Assembly (NCBI GenBank): GCA_027886185.1
Contig: WOAB01000583.1
Span: 1,612,001-1,676,000 of the forward strand
Reading direction: 5' to 3'
DNA: 64,000 nt
Source: Rheum nobile
Lineage: Eukaryota; Streptophyta; Magnoliopsida; Caryophyllales; Polygonaceae
Position numbers and translations under genes: made by a program. The stretch's first letter is position 1. Each line of letters opens with the position of its first letter. The notes under the pieces are model-generated. The model was not told the DNA's origin, ran no database searches, and saw nothing but the letters and a program-made list of their open reading frames with translations. Shown one piece after another: positions 22,104 through 33,188 of this stretch.

Positions 22104-22699
22104 TGTGATACCCCGTAATTCTGTAAGGATTATTCTGGGAATTTTTGGAATTTTCCCGAACACCCGTTTAGTACGTCGGATTTAATTCAGAAAGTCGGAG
22201 ACATTCTGTAATGTGCTATGTATCTGTAATATTTTTCTCAGTGAAGAATTATACAGTTAAGGCCTGTTGGAAGTCTATACTCATTCGTGTATGACTTTTG
22301 TTATCGCGAGTTAAGATTAATACCAAATCTCTACCCACTTGGTTATTGTCCAAGAGGTGCAAATGGACTAACCATGGGTTAATACCCAAGGGCACAATTG
22401 GAAAGCTTTTTGGCTCCCAACAACCCAAATCTTTGCCTATAAATAGAGGGCATGGGTGAAGCTAGAAAGGGTGTGAAAACGCCATTACGCTGTCCATTTC
22501 TCGTCTCTCAAAAATGCTCCCAAAGAAAAACGCTCTCTCTCTCGGAAAGCTCTCGTGGATCGTTGGAGGCTCGTTTGGTGTCGTTCTCGGTGGCCAAAGG
22601 AGACTTGGAAGGCCCTTAGAAGCCTAGAAGCCAATCAAGGTGAAAGGCGAACCAAATCGAGCGTCGCGGGTAAGATTTCTCGCCCGTTTTTAAGTTTCT

Positions 22700-22935
22700 G
22701 TTCAGCGACGGCGACCGCCGCTAGGAACGGCGACCGCCGCCAGGAACGGCGACCGCCGCCAGGGAGACGGCGACCGCCGCCAGGAACGGCGACCACCGTG
22801 AAGATCCCGGCGACCGCCGTGTTGGGGACGGCGACCGCCGTGAAGATCTTGGTGCCGCCGTGGTGTGTGGCCAGCCGTCGTGGAGGAAGCCGATGAGCGG
22901 CGCCCGCCGTGCTTGAGGCGGCGCCCGCCGCAATT
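22700..22935. repeat. GC-rich minisatellite in solo LTR A
   Basis: At least seven imperfect units of GGCGACCGCCGYCAGGAAC type, roughly 19-25 bp each. Short ORFs through it are products of the repeat. Confidence 0.75.
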
Positions 22936-23379
22936 GTTTGGTGGCCGGCCGTGAAGGGTTGTTGCCCGGGAGTTGTTGTGTTGGCTTCCGAGACTTTCGA
23001 TCGGGTCTCGTATCCTTCGATTCCTTTCGTCTTTTCGTATATTCGTACTATTCTTTGTCGAATCTAACTTAGGGTTCCTTTTTGGGTCGACTCGAAGGTG
23101 TTTATGCTAGTGGAGCTATACGCGTGTCGAGCCCGGAATCCCGTTGTCTCTGCTTTGTTCCAGATATGCGGACTAAGGCAAGTGGCGGTTCGCTCTTGCC
23201 CATCGTTCCATATTTACATTAATTATCAGCTGTTTATCTGAGTAATTAATTTGGAATGATTACAGTGTTTATCTGGTAATGGTTTTATAAACTGTTTTGG
23301 AAAATCATATAATAGGTTGTATATCTGCTAGAACGACGCTATTATCTGTGATCGCCTTCCAGGCATTTATGTGGATTAA

Positions 23380-24060
23380 TAGGAAAACTAATCCAAGTAA
23401 GGATTAGCTGTTTCTGTTATCTCTATATTTAAGTTATTTGCCTGGATGGCTTTAATGTGATTAATTGTTGTGTTAGACTGTTTAGTTAACACGAGTGTTT
23501 GTAGGAACGCTAATCCAAGTAAGGATTAGTCGTTTCTTTATAACTTAATGTGCGTAGGAACGCTAATCCAAGTAAGGATTAGTCGTTTCTTTATAATTTA
23601 ATATTCGTGGGAACGCTTATCCATATGTAAGGATTTGTCGTTTCTTTAAATCATAATATTCCTCGGATTAATTCCGAATAATTTAAGGGTCATGACCTAT
23701 GCTTCTTATCCACATGTAAGGATCTGAAGTGTTTTAAGCGCCTTGCAAGCGCCATTGGATGAGCTTAATTGCAGTCCTGTGTTTTAAGCACTTAGCTAGT
23801 GCATTTGGGTGGACATAACTGTCACCCTGTAAAATAAATTGTAAGCGTTGTGGCAGTGCAATCAGGGTGAACGTAAGATCACCCGGTGTCATAATAACTT
23901 CCGTGTTCTCGGAATAATATTAAAAGCCTCAACAGTGTGTGTATGTGTGTGTGTGTGTGTGTTGTAATTTAATAAGATAAGTGCAGTTAAGCACATAATT
24001 AAAGTGTAAGCACTGTAATAGTGCAATCAGGGTGAACGTAAGGTCACCCGGTGTAATAAT
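23380..24060. repeat. Repeated hairpin units in solo LTR A
   Basis: CTAATCCAAGTAAGGATTAG, itself an inverted repeat, occurs at about 23388, 23510 and 23564, with degenerate copies near 23607 and 23704, usually followed by TCGTTTCTTTATAA. A second block, GTGCAATCAGGGTGAACGTA, is repeated near 23856 and 24019. A (GT)n run lies at 23936-23962. Confidence 0.7.
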
Positions 24061-25100
24061 AATGCCGTTGTTTCTCGGCTTAATAATGTTAAGTCCCGCG
24101 TGTGGGTTGTGTGTGTTTTAATTTGGGTCGACATGATTGTCACCCTGAGATTTAAGCTGTGTGCCGCTCTTAATAACATTAACGTGTTTCAGTAATGTGT
24201 GTTTTGTAATTAAATAAGATATGTGCCCGAGTGCACATGATTAATAAACCCATGGCGAGTAGTGCAACTAAGTAATAGTGCAGCTAGGAAAGCTCGTCTC
24301 GACTTGAATGTAGTACGTTCTCTTTCCGATCTGGATTCGCTGTATGCGATGAGGTTGGTCGTGAACTGAAGCATCTCAGTCAACTTTTAAAATCATTGTT
24401 GTATGATTCTTTAAACATTCCAGATTTGTCATATTTCCTTAAAGACTCAATCTCTTGGAGTCTCTTTTCGAGTCGATTTCTGTGAAGATGAAGTCTTCCA
24501 GAATCTTCTCTCATACATACCTCTTGTTGTTATTCCGTGAAAGTGTCGGGTTATGTATCGTCCATTCGGTTATTATTCGAGGGACAATGATAGTAAACGG
24601 TTTCGATCACTCGAACCACTCTGCTTTTTACCCTTGCTAGTCTATTTAAGTAGACTAACCCACGAACTTTGTTCTCCGCATGTGGGCTGGTGTCATCCGT
24701 TCGATTCGGCACATCAGATAGAGTGTAGATGAGAAGACTAGAAGGACTATGGAGTCGACGGTGGTTTTCCGACGTTTTTAATAATCTCTTTTAATCAGGT
24801 TGAGATCCTTGGGCAGGTGATCATTGCGATCACAACCCTTTTTGTAATATCTTTTAAAAGTCTTCCGCTGTACCTTGTTTAAGATTTCCGTTGTAATTTA
24901 TTTAAACTCTGTGTTTGTCCTATTCGGGATTGGGATGTAATCCTAGGACTCGTGTTTTATATGATTAAGGTTATCATTTTGTATCATTGTATTTCATGAT
25001 TTGTATTTAAACGGTAAAGCCTTGGGTGATCTCGGTAAGGAACACTGGGGTCACTGGCGGTAATACATTTCCAAAAGGGTTAAGTTTTTGGGGTGTTACA

Positions 25101-27453
25101 ATGACGAAGAAGTCTGCAGGGAATACTAAGTGGTCCACCTGTACCAGCATATCCTGCAGAATTCCCTTTGGATTGACAATTGAATTGTCCGCCAGCTGGA
25201 TGACAATCCCCGTCTTCTCAAGTGGCCCCACATCTAAGGACTCGTAGTGAGCGAGTGGCAGCACATTGATGGAAGCACCCAAGTCAAGTAATGCCCTATC
25301 GAATAGGGTACCTCCAATCTTACAGGGAATGGTGAACATCCCTGGATCATCTGCCTTCTTGGGTATCCGCTTTTGCAGTATAGCGGACACGTTCTCACTC
25401 ACCACCACCTTCTTCTTCTCCTTCACTGAACGCTTCCTATTTTGTGTGCAGATCTCCTTCAAAAATTTAGCATAACGAGGGACACTAGTCAAAAGTTTAA
25501 GCAAAGTGACATTTACCTCGCAGTTGCTCACCCAGTCAAACATATCCTTATCCCTAGCAGGCTTCCTGGTGTCCGCTAGAGCCTCTGGGAATGGCGCGAG
25601 AGGCTTCTCGGAGAAGAGGGGAGGAAAATCAGGTCGTACGTAGTCGTCCACGTACACAGGGGCCTGGCCGCGGCCGCGGTTTGGGGACCGCGGTCGCGGT
25701 TGCTTCAGAACTTCAGAAATCTTCTCAGCGAAGAGGCCGCGGTCGCGGCCTTCGTTCCGCGATCGCGGTTTGCTCTCGACCTCGGGGGAGAATAAATCAG
25801 CATTTTGATCAGCGAATAGGCTGCGGTCGCGGCCTTCGTGCCGCGGTCGCGGCTCCTTCTCTCCCTTGCCGAACTCGCCTTCGACCTCGTTTCCTCCTTG
25901 GTCACCTGGACCTCCTTCTCAGCAGTCTTCCTGGCCTCTATCTCAACACCACTTCTCAGCATCATGGCGTACACATTCTCCTTCGGGTTGACTACCGTTT
26001 GAGAGGGTAGTTTCCCCGACGCATGAGCCTCTAGCCTGCTCACCACCATAGACAGTTGACCCATCTGCTTCTCCAGGTTTTGAATACTGGATTTATGTTC
26101 CTGCTGATTCTGGGCCACCGTGTTTGCTAGCGCTTGGATATGTGCTCCCATCTCTTTATTTGTTTGGACCATAGCATTTTACATTAATAGTATGCCTTGG
26201 TTGAGAGCTTTTATCTGGTCGTCGACGGATGTAGAGACACTAGAACTCTGGCCCTGGGGTCTTTGTTCATAAGGAGCTCTAAATTGTTGCTGACCCCCAG
26301 GCTGTTGGTACTGCTGCGGGCGTTGGAGAAACTGTAGGGGCCTCTGCTGATAGTCATGGGTCTCCTGCCCCTGATGAGTGTTATGTTGGTTCCCGTACCT
26401 CAAATTTGAGTGATCTCTCCACCCGGGATTGTAGGTGCTGGAGTACGGGTCATATTTTGGCCTTTGAGGGCCATATCCGCCAATAGCGTTCACCTCAGTA
26501 GTTGGTTCTTGGAGGGTGGGACATGCATCAGTTGGATGTGTATTCTCATAGCATATCCCACATGATTTGACTTGCTACAAGCCACCTCTCATCATGCATC
26601 TTTTCATCATCTCCTTCATCTCAGCCACTTCAGCAAGAAGAGTAGAATTGTGCTGAGACTCTGCAGCTTTCACGGATTGGGCACCCGCCCTTTTACTGAA
26701 ATGTCTTGAGCCCTCAGATAGCTCAAAGAAGGTCTCAAAAGCTACAGCAGGAGTCTTGTTGAGGATGTTCCCTCCACAAGCAGCGTTCACCATCCTTCTC
26801 TCTTCATGAAGAAGACCACCGTACAAATAAAGTACGAGGTCTTGCTCAGAATAGCCGTGGAAGGGGCAGCTGGATATCATCTTCTTGAACCGCTCATAAT
26901 ACTCGTAGAGCGATTCACCAGACTGATGCTCGATGTTGCTGATAGCTCGCTTCAGGCTGTTCAGTTTTGTAGCCAGAAAGTACTTCTCCAGGAAGGCTTT
27001 CTTCATCTTGACCCATGTGTCAATGCTCCCTAGAGTGAGATAGTAGAACCAGTCATTGGCCGCATCCTTCAGTGAAAAAGGAAAGGCCCTCAGTTTAATC
27101 TGGTCCTTAGTCACATTCTTCGGCTTCATACTGCTACACACCGAATGAAACTCAGCAAGATGCTTATTGGGGTCTTCACCACTCATCCCATGGAAGTGGG
27201 GGAGTAAGTGGATTAACCCAGACTTCAACTCGAAATTTATGCCCTCAGCCAACTCAGGAAACCGCACAGCCAGCGGTTGCTGCTACAGGTTGGGCGCAGT
27301 CAACTGCCTCAATGTCTGTTCTTCTTCAGCCATGTCGAACGCAGGATTATCAAAAACCAAAGCACGATTTACTCTGCGACCCTGGGAAAGAGTCCTCTCA
27401 ATCTCTGAATCAATACCAAGTAGAGGGGAGTTAGTAGCACGGGTGTGGACCAT
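25101..27453 (-). pseudogene. gag-protease gene of gypsy element 2
   Basis: Starts at an ATG at 27453 (MVHTRATNSPLLG) just after the PBS. In order: capsid domain of Retrotrans_gag type (27267 to 26580, with NDWFYYLTLGSIDTWVKMKK), a zinc knuckle CGICYENTHPTDAC near 26560, a Gln/Pro-rich region, a coiled-coil segment (26170-26000), a linker with two copies of NRDRGTKAATAA-like peptide encoded by GC-rich repeats, and retropepsin with active-site block LLDLGASINVLP (near 25270). In-frame stops lie near 27282, 26578, 26178 and 25704, so it is not translatable as one protein. The protease is cut at 25101 by solo LTR A; its last part is at 22103-22020. Confidence 0.82.
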
Positions 27454-27519
27454 AAGATAGATCCACACCAAAGGAACACACACACACACACAAACACACA
27501 GAAAAATCAACACTTTCAC

Positions 27520-27537
27520 TCCCTGGCAACGGCGCCA
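27520..27537 (-). other. Primer binding site, tRNA-Asp type (element 2)
   Basis: The plus strand reads TCCCTGGCAACGGCGCCA, one mismatch from the tRNA-Asp 3' end, four bases from the LTR edge at 27542. Confidence 0.8.
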
Positions 27538-27541
27538 ATTT

Positions 27542-28898
27542 TGACAAGTGATTGTCGTATACCACTAAATCAAAATAAACCTAGACAAACCTAAACAAGT
27601 AGTTAGGGCAAGTAAGGATCGAATCCATAGGGAGGAAGGGATTAATCTATGTGTTGTTCGCATGCAATAGTAACAAGAGGGGGGATTTTTTGGTTGGTTT
27701 TGTAATCAAGAAAGTAAACAAAGCAAATAAGCAAAGAGTGTAATCAAATGTGGGAAAAACACTTAGCCAAACAAGATCCACTTTTCCTATGGTAGATTGG
27801 TCCTAGGTTCTCTCTATTCCTTTCCTTTGTTTATTCTTGTCCCTATTCTTGTATAGTTACTAGTCCTACCAGTCCTAGCAACTCTTATTATTGAACGCAC
27901 AAGAAACAATCAAGATTTAGAACAATAATAGCATTGGGTATAGAATCAAACCAGGATACATGTCAAATAATCACAACCCGCAATAATTTAACATGCAATC
28001 AATCTTCTTTCATAATAATCTAGTCCTACCAGTCCTAGATAATTATGGATGCTACTCTATATAAAGAATCACCGACCGGTCAATTCCAAACCCTAGCAAT
28101 AGATAATTACTAAACCTAACTAGGTGATCAGTCTAGTCCAATCAATAACAATCCATATGAATAAGTGCAAGAAGAAAGATATAAATCCAAAGGAAATAGG
28201 AAATAGAGAATTAACCTCGCAATCAAACCATAGAAAAAGCTTCACATGCCGGGCTAAGCAATGGGTGCTTAGCTACTCATAGTACTGAAAGATATAATTG
28301 TTGAAAGGGAAAAACTCTGAATACTAAACATACGATAATCCGGGGTTCATCTATGTGGGATTCTGAATGGAGGTTGTGGGAGTTAGGTTAAATAAGTTAA
28401 CCTAAAGCCCAAGATCACAAACCTCATCCCTAAAAAGGAAAAATACTAATATTCAGAATTAAATAAAACAACGAAAAAGGAAAAACAGAAAAAGAAAACA
28501 GAAGTTCGGAGCGCGTCAGGCTGACTCCCGCTGATGGCCGTGGTCGCGGTTTGCTCTCGAAGTGCATATATAATTTCCGATAATTCGGCCGCGGGCGCGG
28601 CCTCCTCGCTATCGCCCATCTCCTTCGGAAATCTTGCTGCGGCCTTCTGCTCCCCGCGGCTTGGTCGCGGTTTCTTCACTTCATCGCCTTCTCACGTGGT
28701 TTCTTCATGGATCTTGCTTGTCTCCTCAGGTGGTCAATTTCTCTTCTTCTGGATGTCTCCAATCAGCTCCTCCAGACCACCAAAACCACACTTCTCTGCT
28801 CCAACTCCATAATCTCCAATTGTGCATAAAATCCCACCAAATGACGCCTCAAACCTGGTAATCATCCCTAGAAATGTGCTACAAAATAGCACTGATCA
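27542..28898 (-). repeat. 5' LTR of gypsy element 2
   Basis: 1,357 bp matching 19159-20534. It ends CTGATCA at 28898 followed by the target duplication GTGTG. Confidence 0.9.
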
Positions 28899-28903
28899 GT
28901 GTG

Positions 28904-29150
28904 CATGTGAAACAACGTAGATGTGCATGTGTACATATAAAAATAACATATGTGAATACGTATGAAAACCAACGAAAATAACCTACGTGTGCATATGGAA
29001 ATGACATGTGTATGCACAAGAAAATAACGTGTATGCTCATGCGAAACAACGTATGTGTTCATATGGACCAATATGCGTGTGCACGCGGGACGTGTTTTCT
29101 TCGTGGAAAATTCGGCCGTGCCGAATTGTATCCATATTTTTCCGAATTCT
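28904..29150. repeat. Right part of minisatellite-filled inverted-repeat element
   Basis: Continuation of 18926-19158: degenerate repeats (TGTGCATRTGRAAAYRAC) ending in an arm containing AAATTCGGCCGTGCCGAATT near 29109, the inverted counterpart of the left arm. The element without the gypsy insertion is about 470-500 bp and has no coding capacity. Confidence 0.6.
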
Positions 29151-29425
29151 TTCATTGGCTGATCTGAGTCCTCTATTTCTTGATCCAACGGTCTTGGAGC
29201 ATCCTCACTTCTCTTATAAGCCATCATCTTCACCTTATCTTTCCTCAATATAAATACTCATAATTTTACCTACTCAATTCCTATTTAAATTAGAAAAAAT
29301 TAGTGTTAGATTCTTTGATATATAATTAAATTTATTTGAAAAGGTAAAAAAAAAGAGAATAACATATGACAATTTTAATGAGTGGATATCATGTGACATA
29401 GTTAGGTCCTAATCTAATATATATA
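29151..29425. other. Intergenic, nothing recognised
   Basis: AT-rich sequence ending in an (AT) run that forms the putative target site of MULE 2. No gene or repeat seen. Confidence 0.4.
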
Positions 29426-30019
29426 GGAGGGCCGTTCCGATACATTACGCCCTTAAGATAAACAGTACAAATAAACCACAGCCATAGGATGGACGAGATA
29501 GACGGCCACGATTGAAGGAGAAGGAAAACGGGATAAACAGGGACTTAGAGGCGCGGTGGCATACTTGTAATTTAGAGTAATTTGTACGTGGTATTACACG
29601 ATTGCCCTTACCCCTAACCGGCGCCAAAACCCTCTCAGACTCTCTGAAACCAAATATCACACCAGTTGAAGAGGCGAAGACGAATCGAGCGAAACACAGA
29701 ACTCGATCGAGATAGACGGTCATAGTTGAAGAGGAGAAGACGAATCGACGCACTCAGACGCTCTGAATTGAACAAGTACAAGAAAATACAACGAAAAACG
29801 ACATGAGCGACACAGATTACAGTGAAGAGGACTTTGGAGGTACGAATAACACATTTTTCAATTTCACGAAAACACCTAGATTACTCAAAATTCAAGGTTT
29901 CGAAAGTTCGTTAAATGTTGTTGCACCATTAGAAACACAGAGCTCCATGTTAGGGTTTCTTCAGTATTTTTTTAGTTGGGACATTGTTTTCCTCTTCTGA
30001 ATTCTATGTTTGTGTCGTT

Positions 30020-30660
30020 TCCTGAGGTTCATCTATGACTTGGAGGTTCATTATCTTCTTAAAGAGTTCATCCCTTTGTGATGAAAAATTAGGTTTACCT
30101 GAGGTTCATTTTAGGTGTTGGGGGTTCATTTGCTTTTACGGGGGTTCATGCATGTGTTTACCTGAGATGCATTTTTCAGTGAGGTTAATCATCGAGTTAG
30201 AGGTTCATTTCCTTCTTCCAGAGTGCATGCCTTTGTGATAAAAAATTAGGTTTACCTGAGGTTCATTTTATGAGTTGGTGGTTCATTTGCTTTTACCAGA
30301 GTTCATGCCTGTGTTTCCCTGAGTTGCATTGATTCCATGAGGTTCATTTATGAGTTGGAGGTTCATTTATGAGTTGGAGAGTTCATGCTTTGTGATAAAA
30401 AATTAGGTTTACCTGAGGTTCATTTTATGAATTGGGGTTCATTTTCTCTTACCAGAGTTCATGCATGTCTTCATCTGAGTTGCATTAATTTCATGAGGTT
30501 CATTTATGACTTGGAGGTTTATTATTTCCTTCTTCGACAGTTCATGCATGTCTTATGAACTTAAGTTCATTATGTTTTCCCTACTTGAGTTGGAACTCTT
30601 TTCATGGGGTTCATTATATGACTTGGATACTTAGGTTCATTTATTGTTACAGTTTACTTC
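30020..30660 (+). repeat. GGTTCAT repeat array 1 (first intron of Ulp1-like gene)
   Basis: About 15 GGTTCAT and several GAGTTCAT or GAGTTGCAT variants in 640 bp, arranged in longer imperfect units of about 170 bp that share AAAAATTAGGTTTACCTGAG. All copies are in the same orientation. Confidence 0.85.
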
Positions 30661-30777
30661 ATAGTCTGAAGTTGGTCTTACAATTGTCCTGTTTCTCTTA
30701 GCAGGCTCGACTAGTCAATCCTGACGACGCAAAGGGCTTACACACAAAGACATAGAGGTACAATATGAGAGTACAAA

Positions 30778-33188
30778 TGTAACACCCCCAAATCGTAACC
30801 CATTTGGAAAGATATTACTGCCAGTGACCTCGGGTTCCACACGGGTTCCACACCGAAGCCACCCCAGGCTTTTCCAGAAAAACACAAATCATAACACAAT
30901 AATCAAGGTGAAACGCACCAAAATGTTTAATCAAAACATAAGTCTGTGGATTACATCCCAATCCCCTGTAGGGAACGTAAGTAGTCAAATCCCACAAAAC
31001 ATAGTGTAATCAGAGTAAACATAGTTCAATGGAAGTCTTTAAAATAAAATACAAGTCTTGATCATTGCGATCATCGCCAAGGATCTCAACCTGAATAAAC
31101 TTATCAAAACACCATTTACGTCCATAGTCGTTCTAGCCTTCACGAGATGGCAACTTATCTGATGTGTCGAATCTAACGGATGACACCAGCCAACCATGCA
31201 GAGAACAATTACGGTTGGTTAGTCTAATGAAAGACTATGCAAGGGTACAAAGCAGAGTGGTTCGAAGTAGTCGTATTAGGTTAGACTCATCGTTTCTCGA
31301 ATAATAACCGATAACGATAGTCAACCACCATACTTCTACTGGAATATATCAAAAGATATGATCAAGAGAAGACTCCAACGGATATGAGTCTTATAGGAAA
31401 ATATCCAAGAGAAGACTCCAAAAGAGTGAGTCTTATCGGAAACATGACAATTGTCTGGAACATTATAGTTTCACACACAAGCGTTCAAAAACTGACGAGA
31501 TATTTCGGTTCACAACCAACCTCACCGCCCCAGGGCGAATCCAGATTGGAAAGAGAACGTACTCTGATCAAGTCTAAATGAGTTTTCCTAGCCGCACTAT
31601 TACTTAGATGTGCTACTCGTCGAGGAGTATATTAATCATGTGTGAACCTACAGCACTTATCTTGTTTAATTCCAAAACACGCATTATGTTATAAACTTTT
31701 ATGATCAGCTCGTCCCGAGACGAGAGATCTTTTGGGAACAACTCCAGAGATTTATGACAATGTTTAAGTGCACCACCTCTTTACCCGAGTATAGAGGTAA
31801 GTCATGACCATCCAATTGGTATTAGGTGGGGTCTAGCCACCTCTCTACCAAGTTATAAAGAAACGACTGGACTCTAGGGCCTCAGTGACGTTCCTACGAA
31901 TACTCGTGCTAACTAAACAGTTCGAGCACAACAATAATCCACAATAAATCCACATAAATGCCCCTGAGGCTATCAACATAAATATAAATATAATAGCGTT
32001 ATTCTAACAGATATACAACCTATTATAATATCATGTTTTAACTTTCCAAAACAGTTGACAAAACTGATCCCAGACAAACACAATAATCATTCCAAATTAA
32101 TTACTCAATTAAGCAACTGATAATTAATGAAATATGGAATGATGAGCAAGAGTGAACCTCCACTTGCCTTAGATTTGACGAAATCTTAACGAGCTTTAGA
32201 GATAACGGTTTTCGGGTCTGAACTGGAACAGATTTTGGATATTAAATCCTTCTGGAATGACCCATAATAAGACCCTAAGTTAGATTCAATATCTACATAT
32301 ATGAATCTAAAAGAATAAGGAAAGAATCAAAGGAACCAAGCCTCGCCCGAAGCCAAACATCCAAGAACACACAACCCAGGTAAGCTCGCCGCGGGTGCGG
32401 TGGAGCCTCTGCCGCGGGGTGCGGTCAAGTGCCAGGGCGAAACTTCGACAGGATCTTCGGGAAGAAAACTCACCCAAATCAATTCGTTTCGACTTTGATT
32501 TGTTCTTGGTTTGATTTCCCAACACCTTAGGCCTTTGAATACCACTTAGGAGTACCTTTTTCCAACACTCAAAGGGATCGAACACCTTCTCAAACAAAGC
32601 TCAAAAGCTTGGTGTTTCAATGGTGATTTTCTGAGGAAGAAGATGAAGACGCTCTGATCTTTGAGCTCGATTTCCATCCGAATCTCCCTCTTTTATAAGC
32701 CAAGCAAGCTGCTTATCATCAGATGACGTCGAGTAGGAGGTGGCCCGACCAACCCAGTAGGCTACAAGGCCAGCTAAGGCGAGCTACGGCCTGCAACTCC
32801 GGCATTGACGACAGAGCTGACAACGACCGCGGGATGCGGCAGGGTGCGGTGGGGGTGCGGTGGCCGACTTGATACCGCCACTGGCATTGGCCTTCGCCGC
32901 GGGTGCGGCAAGGTGCGGACAGGGTGCGGTCAAGGCCAAATTTACCCCTTTTTGCCTGTTTTGTCTTTCTTACCGAATGGTTAAATTTTCTTAACCCCGG
33001 GTTAATTATATTCGTACACGAATGACCTTTTAACCCAAAAATACCTTAACTGTATTTTATATTACTCAGAAAAATATTACAGAGATCAAACATCTCATAG
33101 AATGTCCGTACTTCCCTGAATTTAATCTGACTTGTAATATGGGCATAAGAAAATTCAAAATTACCCTTACAAAATGTGGGATATTACA
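30778..33188 (-). repeat. Solo LTR B (inserted in MULE 2 Ulp1-like gene)
   Basis: On the plus strand it runs TGTAACACCCC... to ...GATATTACA, flanked by a perfect ACAAA duplication (30773-30777 and 33189-33193). It reads on the minus strand and is homologous to solo LTR A, for example the shared CTGTAATATTTTTCT block and TGATCATTGCGATCA. Excising it rejoins the exon reading frame across ACAAA. It contains GC-rich GGTGCGG repeats at 32388-32440 and 32828-32935. No internal genes; ORFs at 32307-32597 are incidental. Confidence 0.88.

Larger units (their letters stand above)
22104..25100 (+). repeat. Solo LTR A (inserted in gypsy element 2 protease)
   Basis: Starts TGTGATACCCC and ends GGGGTGTTACA, a nearly exact terminal inverted repeat. 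It is flanked by ATGAT (22099-22103) and ATGAC (25101-25105), a 5-bp duplication with one mismatch. No PBS, PPT or coding genes are inside, so it is a solo LTR of about 3 kb. It is homologous to solo LTR B (30778-33188), which lies in the opposite orientation. Size and termini resemble Del/Tekay-type gypsy LTRs; that assignment is inference. Confidence 0.82.
19159..28898 (-). mobile_element. gypsy element 2 (non-autonomous, intact ends)
   Basis: A complete minus-strand LTR element of 9,740 bp, of which 2,997 bp is a later solo-LTR insertion. A perfect 5-bp duplication GTGTG flanks it (19154-19158 and 28899-28903). LTRs are 19159-20534 and 27542-28898, roughly 97 percent identical by eye. The PBS (tRNA-Asp type) is at 27520-27537 and the PPT at 20535. 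It encodes gag and protease only; RT, RNase H and integrase are absent. It belongs to the same family as element 1 at 8-4875, sharing the PBS, the gag-protease plan and the 3' non-coding region. Confidence 0.9.

Noticed and set aside
32307..32597. 96-codon frame in solo LTR B
   Set aside because: Lies in LTR sequence, with no counterpart in solo LTR A.
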